Source: CAZYTM01 sp964649725 | GTDB lineage: Bacteria > Desulfobacterota > Desulfuromonadia > Geobacterales > Geobacteraceae | Direction: 5' to 3' | DNA length: 64,000 bases | Assembly: GCA_964649725.1 (NCBI GenBank) | Contig: CAZYTM010000005.1 | Location: 62,001-126,000, forward strand | Shown here: in pieces, positions 59,417-64,000 of the stretch | How the letters are laid out: each line of letters begins with the position of its first letter | Numbering within the stretch: the first letter of the stretch is position 1 | The notes under the pieces: generated by a model | Seen by the model: the letters and a program-made list of their open reading frames with translations, nothing else | Databases searched by the model: none | Told to the model about the DNA's origin: nothing | Program-made: the position numbers and the translations under genes

Positions 59417-61501
59417 TCAACTGCCGGCCGGGGAGGCGCTTAAGGTGAAGAAAAAGGTTGCCCCTGCGCCAGGTTCCCCTTCCCCCCAGATACGACCACC
59501 ATGACGAAGGATTATCCGTTGCACCGTAGCCAACCCAACCCCGCTGCCGGCAAACTGTGCGTCTGAATGGAGCCGCTGAAAGGGGATGAAGAGTTTTCCG
59601 GCATCAGCCATGGCAAAACCGGCACCGTTGTCCCTGATCCAGTAGAGAGTAGTGCCATCTTTATCAGTAGCGCCGAATTCTATCCGCGCTGCACTACTGT
59701 TGGCAGTATACTTCCAGGCATTGCCGAGCAGATTTTCCAGTGCCACCCGGAGCAGATGGCTGTCGCAGTCGGCAACAAGTGGCCCGGTCAAGCTGAAATC
59801 CACCTTGCGCTGCGGCTCATGGCTGCGCAGGTCGAGGATGATCTGCCCGGCGATCTGCCCGAGATCGGCACTTCCCAGGGTCATCTCTTGCCTGCTCACC
59901 CTGGAGAGGACCAGCATCGCCTCGACAAACTCCTCCATCTTTTCACACGAAGCCTTAAGATTCCTGACAAAATACTGCCCAGACTCATCAAGCTTTGGCG
60001 CGTAAAACTCCTGCAGTTCCTGCACCGACAGGTACATAGTGGTCAGGATATTACGCAGGTCATGGGAGAGTGAATAGCTGAAGGCCTCCAGTTCCCTGTT
60101 GGCGACCAGAAGGTCCTGGGCACGACGCTGCAGGTCATCGTTAAGGCGGTTGACCAATTCTGCCGCAGTCTTCCGGTCGGTGATATCCCTGGCTATGCCA
60201 GTGGTACCGACCATATCCCCCTGACTGTTCATCAACGGCGTCTTGATAGTCTCAATAAGCCGTTCCCCCAGTTGCAGGTCGGCAAAGACCTCTTCCACTA
60301 CTTTACGCTCTCCCGACTCCATGACATCACAATCGTCAGCTATGTAATTTTCAGCCAGTTCAGCCGGCCAGAGGTCGAGGTCACTCAGCCCGACCATAGC
60401 TTCAGCCCTTCTGCCGCAAGCCCTGGCCAGGGCTTCGTTGACCAGCAGAAAACGGGACTGGCGATCTTTAAGCCAGGCTAAATCAGGAATATTGTTGAGA
60501 ATGGTCTTGAGCTGCAGTTCGCTCTCCTTGAGCGATATTTCGGCCTTCTTCTGCAATGTGGTATCACGGCAGATACAGATGATCCCACCATCATCCAGTA
60601 TGGTCAGGGATATCTCCTGGGGGAAGGTGCTGCCGTCACGGCGCAACCCTACAGCCTCTCCCCGCCAACCGCCACGACTATTGAAACCTTCGTAGATCTC
60701 TGCCTCGATCCGCTGCCGTTCTGCATCAGTGTAGAGCAGCCGCCAGCTCTTGCCGATCAGCTCCTCGGCAGAAGCGTAACCATAGATAGTAGCATGGGCA
60801 TGATTTAGGTAGAGATAATCTCCGGTAGGGGTGAGGATGGCTATCCCGTCAATGGCCGCCTCTATGGCGGAGAGCTGCTTGCGGAGGCGGTCCTCGATCT
60901 CCTTCTGGGCGGTCACATCGCGGATGGTCTCGATGGCAGCGACAATATCCCCGTTTTCATCCCGCAACGGGGCAGTGATTATCTCAGCATAACGGGTTAC
61001 CCCATCCGGAGTGACTGTGCTGCTTTCAAACCTGCTTATGACACCTTCTGCGAGGGTTCTGCTCAGACCGCAATCGGTACAGGGGGTCTGCCGGCCATGG
61101 TAGGCAGTATAACAGAACTCGCCAAGATGGCTCCCCATGACCCCCTTGATGGTCTCATTCTGGTAGATTATCCGCATATCACGGTCCTGAATGCTGACCG
61201 GGTCACCAATGGACGCTACGATCGAGTCTGACCTCTTCCGTTCTGCCAGGTTCTTTAAAATTGCTTCATCCAACTCTAGCTCAAGCAAACGACGTTTCTT
61301 GATCGAGAGGACAACTACAAAAAGCATGACCAGCTGAACCAGGAAAAAGAAGATATCGATGATTGCATCGGACTTGTCGCCTATGATATGCATCTCATAG
61401 TGATCAAGGATGGCATCGACAATCCAGAAAAGAGACATTGTCCCCATACAGCTGAGCACAATGATATCGTTGCGTGTACTGACAAATTGTTTCTTCTGCA
61501 T
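59417..61501 (-). CDS. Membrane-bound PAS-domain sensor histidine kinase
   Basis: Two N-terminal membrane helices (about 13 to 33 and 47 to 66) are followed by three PAS domains (about 90 to 210, 220 to 330, 335 to 450). The first contains a Cys/His cluster, CYTAYHGRQTPCTDCG. A coiled coil leads to HisKA (SYSLSHDLRNILTTM) and HATPase (ENLLGNAWKYT, DNGAGFAMADAG, GSGVGLATVQRI). No partner regulator is adjacent, so it is an orphan kinase. Confidence 0.92.
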   Translation of the reverse strand: MQKKQFVSTRNDIIVLSCMGTMSLFWIVDAILDHYEMHIIGDKSDAIIDIFFFLVQLVMLFVVVLSIKKRRLLELELDEAILKNLAERKRSDSIVASIGDPVSIQDRDMRIIYQNETIKGVMGSHLGEFCYTAYHGRQTPCTDCGLSRTLAEGVISRFESSTVTPDGVTRYAEIITAPLRDENGDIVAAIETIRDVTAQKEIEDRLRKQLSAIEAAIDGIAILTPTGDYLYLNHAHATIYGYASAEELIGKSWRLLYTDAERQRIEAEIYEGFNSRGGWRGEAVGLRRDGSTFPQEISLTILDDGGIICICRDTTLQKKAEISLKESELQLKTILNNIPDLAWLKDRQSRFLLVNEALARACGRRAEAMVGLSDLDLWPAELAENYIADDCDVMESGERKVVEEVFADLQLGERLIETIKTPLMNSQGDMVGTTGIARDITDRKTAAELVNRLNDDLQRRAQDLLVANRELEAFSYSLSHDLRNILTTMYLSVQELQEFYAPKLDESGQYFVRNLKASCEKMEEFVEAMLVLSRVSRQEMTLGSADLGQIAGQIILDLRSHEPQRKVDFSLTGPLVADCDSHLLRVALENLLGNAWKYTANSSAARIEFGATDKDGTTLYWIRDNGAGFAMADAGKLFIPFQRLHSDAQFAGSGVGLATVQRIILRHGGRIWGEGEPGAGATFFFTLSASPAGS

Positions 61502-61624
61502 TGAACTGATACCTGTAGCGTGATAAAAATTATCGTTGATTGGATGTAATCAGTTAGAACGATATTTGTTATCATGCAGCGTCAATTCAATCAATATAAA
61601 TATAACTAATTTGTATCAGCTAAT

Positions 61625-62653
61625 CTACTGCAGACTATCTCCCGGCTGAATACCGGCAATGGCTGTCAGGCAGCCAGGGCAGGAGTCACCTTTGATATGA
61701 TTGGCAATCATTCTGCAACCGCTCCGCTCGATCAGCAGCGTTCCGCAGGAAGGGCACCAGGTATATGAACCTGGCGAGTCAGGGATGTTACCTCCATAGA
61801 CATAGTTAAGACCTGCGGCCATACCGATCTCTCTGGCTCTGGCGATAGTCGCAGGGGGTGTCGGGGGGGAATCTGTCAACTGGAAGGTGGGGTAGAAAGC
61901 CGAAACATGCCAGGGGGTGTCGGCACCCAGCGTATCGGCAATAAAATTGGCAATTCCGCGTAAATCTGTTTCAGAATCATTCCAGCCGGGGATAATCAGG
62001 GTAGTCAGTTCTATCCAGATCCCGAGACGCCGATAATCGCATATACAGTCAACTACTTCTGCCAGAGAGGCATGCACCAGTTCGCGGTAAAAATGTTCGG
62101 AAAACCCCTTCAGGTCGATATTTGCAGCATCAAGATAAGGGCTTATGGCTGATAATGCCGCCGATGTGATATAACCGTTGGTGACAAAAATGTTCTTCAG
62201 CCCGGCAGCATGGGCCAGCTTTGCTGTGTCGTAGGCGTATTCGAAAAAGACCGTCGGTTCGGTATAGGTGTAGGATATAGAGCGGCAGCCGCTGGCAAGA
62301 GCTCTGGCAACGATCTCTGCCGGCAGCAGTGAGCGCCCCGGGATCTGCTGCATCTCTGCCGATACCTGGGAAATGGCATAATTCTGACAATGCCGACAGC
62401 GGAAATTACACCCTGCCGTGGCCACTGAATAAGATCTGCTGCCAGGGAGGAGATGATATAAAGGTTTCTTTTCGATCGGGTCGACCTGCTCTGCCACTGC
62501 CAGGCCATAGACAAGGGTATAGAGGCGGCCATCACTATTTTCACGGACTCCGCAGATGCCTCGCCGGCCAGGTTCGATCCGGCAGCGGAAACGACATAGA
62601 GCACAACGGACGACCCTGTCGGCCAACTGTTCGTAGAACATTGCTTCATGCAT
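61625..62653 (-). CDS. amrS: AmmeMemoRadiSam system radical SAM enzyme
   Basis: The radical SAM motif is CNFRCRHC within SVATAGCNFRCRHCQNYA, and a first Cys cluster CALCRFRC precedes it. The C-terminal cysteines (WCPSCGTLL, DSCPGC) may hold another cluster. The length of 342 residues fits AmrS proteins. ATG at 62653 is chosen with AGGAG nine bases upstream (GTG two codons earlier is possible). The usual partners (AmmeMemo genes) are not in the window. Confidence 0.85.
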   Translation of the reverse strand: MHEAMFYEQLADRVVRCALCRFRCRIEPGRRGICGVRENSDGRLYTLVYGLAVAEQVDPIEKKPLYHLLPGSRSYSVATAGCNFRCRHCQNYAISQVSAEMQQIPGRSLLPAEIVARALASGCRSISYTYTEPTVFFEYAYDTAKLAHAAGLKNIFVTNGYITSAALSAISPYLDAANIDLKGFSEHFYRELVHASLAEVVDCICDYRRLGIWIELTTLIIPGWNDSETDLRGIANFIADTLGADTPWHVSAFYPTFQLTDSPPTPPATIARAREIGMAAGLNYVYGGNIPDSPGSYTWCPSCGTLLIERSGCRMIANHIKGDSCPGCLTAIAGIQPGDSLQ

Positions 62654-62747
62654 CGGCACGATCTCCTGGTACCTCAGTATAACAAAACCGCATTCATCGG
62701 CAAGCTACCAGAGCTAGAAGGCGTCACTCTGCCAGTGACGGCAGACA

Positions 62748-62784
62748 AACAACAGAGGGGGTTACGGAAAACCGCAACCCCCTC
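62748..62784 (-). terminator. Intrinsic terminator after the orphan gene at 62.8 kb
   Basis: A long GC-rich stem (GAGGGGGTT with AACCCCCTC, extended by CGG/CCG around TTTT) is followed on the minus strand by TGTTGTTTG. It lies after the 143-residue gene. Confidence 0.75.
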
Positions 62785-62818
62785 AATAAGATGCCAATAA
62801 ATCAAGAACAGCAGTAAG

Positions 62819-63250
62819 CTATACCTCCTGGATATTTGCGTGCGACTGCTCGCGAGAATGCATCCATAGACAGCCGAGAAAATCGCCAAAGGTATAAAAT
62901 GTGATATCTTCCGGGATCGGCACACCTGACCAGCGCTCAAAGGCGTTCAGTATATAGTCGTCCACATCACTCCAGGTAGCCTCGCACATCCCCAGATCTT
63001 CCACCAGACGATCTGTCGGAAGAGCTGCACTGAGATCGAATTCGAAATAACGGGAACAGGTATCGCGAAACCAGGCGACAAATTCGAATGGTATCCCTTC
63101 AGCTGCCGCGTAGCGTTGATGCCATTCTGCATGGCTCAACTGCTCGCGCCTGGCAAGGCTTTCGATGACCTGTGCGCGCCTTGACTGGTCTGGGCCGCAT
63201 TGGGAACGAAACCGGGATGCTATGGCAGTCAGTATCTCATTCAGATTCAT
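62819..63250 (-). CDS. Hypothetical protein
   Basis: The start at 63250 (GAGG five bases upstream) gives 143 residues, starting MNLNEILTAIASRFRS. The frame is open upstream 20 codons without a site. It looks helical, with Trp and Cys in the second half (EDLGMCEATWSDVDDYILNA). I do not recognise a family. Confidence 0.6.
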   Translation of the reverse strand: MNLNEILTAIASRFRSQCGPDQSRRAQVIESLARREQLSHAEWHQRYAAAEGIPFEFVAWFRDTCSRYFEFDLSAALPTDRLVEDLGMCEATWSDVDDYILNAFERWSGVPIPEDITFYTFGDFLGCLWMHSREQSHANIQEV

Positions 63251-63514
63251 ACCCACCTCTTCAACCTTCCTGATCTCCACCCTGTCATTAAATAACCAAT
63301 AACAGTACAACCAGGACTACTGCAACATATCTGCATCTACCTGATTTTTAGATGTTTTTATTATTAAATTATTCTTATTTTGTCAAATATAGCACATTTA
63401 CCCAAATCTCCAAGAAAAAAGTTAATCGGGCCTAATTTTTCTTTGATGAGTGTATATCAATCAGAGGAAATGCTGGCAGAGAAATGCGCCCTTATAGGGT
63501 CGGGTAATAGAGGG

Positions 63515-64000
63515 CTAGAACATGAATCGACGCATGCTTACATTGAAGAGGATGCCTGCACCTATCATCGATGTCACCATGGATGTCCCGCCGTAGGAGA
63601 AGAATGGGAGTGGCACCCCTACCACTGGAAAGAGGCCGATCACCATCCCCATGTTGATTATGATATGCCAGAAGAGCATGGCGGTCACTCCGACCGCCAG
63701 CAGACTGCCAAAACGGTCATTACAGCGGCTGGCAACATGCAGTCCCCACATGATCAGTACCAGATAGAGCATGATTACCAGCAGACAACCGATAAAACCC
63801 CACTCTTCGGCAAAGACCGAAAAGGCAAAATCGGTATGCTGCTCCGGGAGGAACCTGAGCTGGGTCTGCGTCCCCTGCAGGAACCCTTTCCCCGCCAGGC
63901 CGCCTGAACCGACAGCGATCTTGCTCTGGATTATATGGTAACCGCTGCCGAGCGGATCCCGCTCCGGACTGATAAAATTGAAAATGCGGTTCTTCTGATA
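63515..64000 (-). CDS. rodA: Rod-shape-determining protein RodA, N-terminus cut by window edge
   Basis: The visible 161 residues are the C-terminal part of a SEDS glycosyltransferase: YHIIQSKIAVGSGGLAGKG, FLPEQHTDFAFSVFAEEWG, and the final MGVIGLFPVVG-like stretch MVIGLFPVVGVPLPFFSYGG with the GGTSM signature. RodA polymerises glycan strands with PBP2 in side-wall synthesis. The stop is TAG at 63517 to 63515. Confidence 0.93.
   Translation of the reverse strand, partial: YQKNRIFNFISPERDPLGSGYHIIQSKIAVGSGGLAGKGFLQGTQTQLRFLPEQHTDFAFSVFAEEWGFIGCLLVIMLYLVLIMWGLHVASRCNDRFGSLLAVGVTAMLFWHIIINMGMVIGLFPVVGVPLPFFSYGGTSMVTSMIGAGILFNVSMRRFMF

Overview
The window reads as a chromosomal segment of a Geobacteraceae-type Desulfuromonadia bacterium. 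The reasons are the gene order (pilMNOPQ followed by aroC, aroB, TPR, roadblock, aroQ and pepP genes; a PilY1 minor-pilin cluster next to pilD and valS), the many two-component proteins, the short stand-alone N-acetylglutamate synthase and the DUF2914 protein. This is inference from protein content; no 16S gene is present. Almost everything lies on the minus strand. The exceptions are cheV, glgP, rarA and pfkA. No tRNA, rRNA or CRISPR array was seen.

Region 1 to 11.6 kb (all minus): a small HTH gene and pilMNOPQ, closed by a terminator, then aroC, then aroB, a TPR protein, a roadblock/LC7 protein, aroQ and a truncated pepP. This joins the type IV pilus alignment and secretin complex to shikimate synthesis. 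No aroK lies between aroC and aroB. Region 11.9 to 25.2 kb (all minus): pilD, a sensor kinase and a sigma-54 response regulator, then a minor-pilin set (FimT/GspH, DsbC-like thiol protein, PilV, PilW, PilX, a small secreted protein, PilY1, a lipoprotein and a second GspH). These would process, fold and prime the pilus and present the PilY1 adhesin. Two near-identical 21-bp dyads sit in front of the first two genes of the set.

Region 25.2 to 38.2 kb: valS, a receiver-domain protein, then an accessory patch (29.4 to 32.4 kb) and a serine hydrolase, a DUF2914 protein, argJ and secA. The patch holds a broken gene, the head of a REP-type Y1 transposase, two AT-rich orphan genes and a toxin-antitoxin pair bracketed by 97-bp REP-like direct repeats. 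Region 38.2 to 53.8 kb is mostly housekeeping: cheV, an outer-membrane-like protein, an MshEN/pseudo-receiver protein, pmbA, an argA-like acetyltransferase, recN, nadK, glgP, rarA, pfkA and an AI-2E family permease.

Region 53.8 to 57.1 kb is a second accessory patch: a REP-like hairpin, a secreted tectonin-like protein built from near-perfect 222-bp repeats, a VapBC-type pair, an exported orphan and a YiiX-like amidase. From 57.1 kb to the end come a HAD phosphatase, an HNH nuclease, rnhA, plsC, a PAS sensor kinase, an AmmeMemoRadiSam radical SAM enzyme, an orphan gene and the C-terminal part of rodA. Two intergenic stretches (49.7 and 58.2 kb) are built of 7-bp repeat units, one as an inverted pair of arrays and one that contains the rnhA stop codon.
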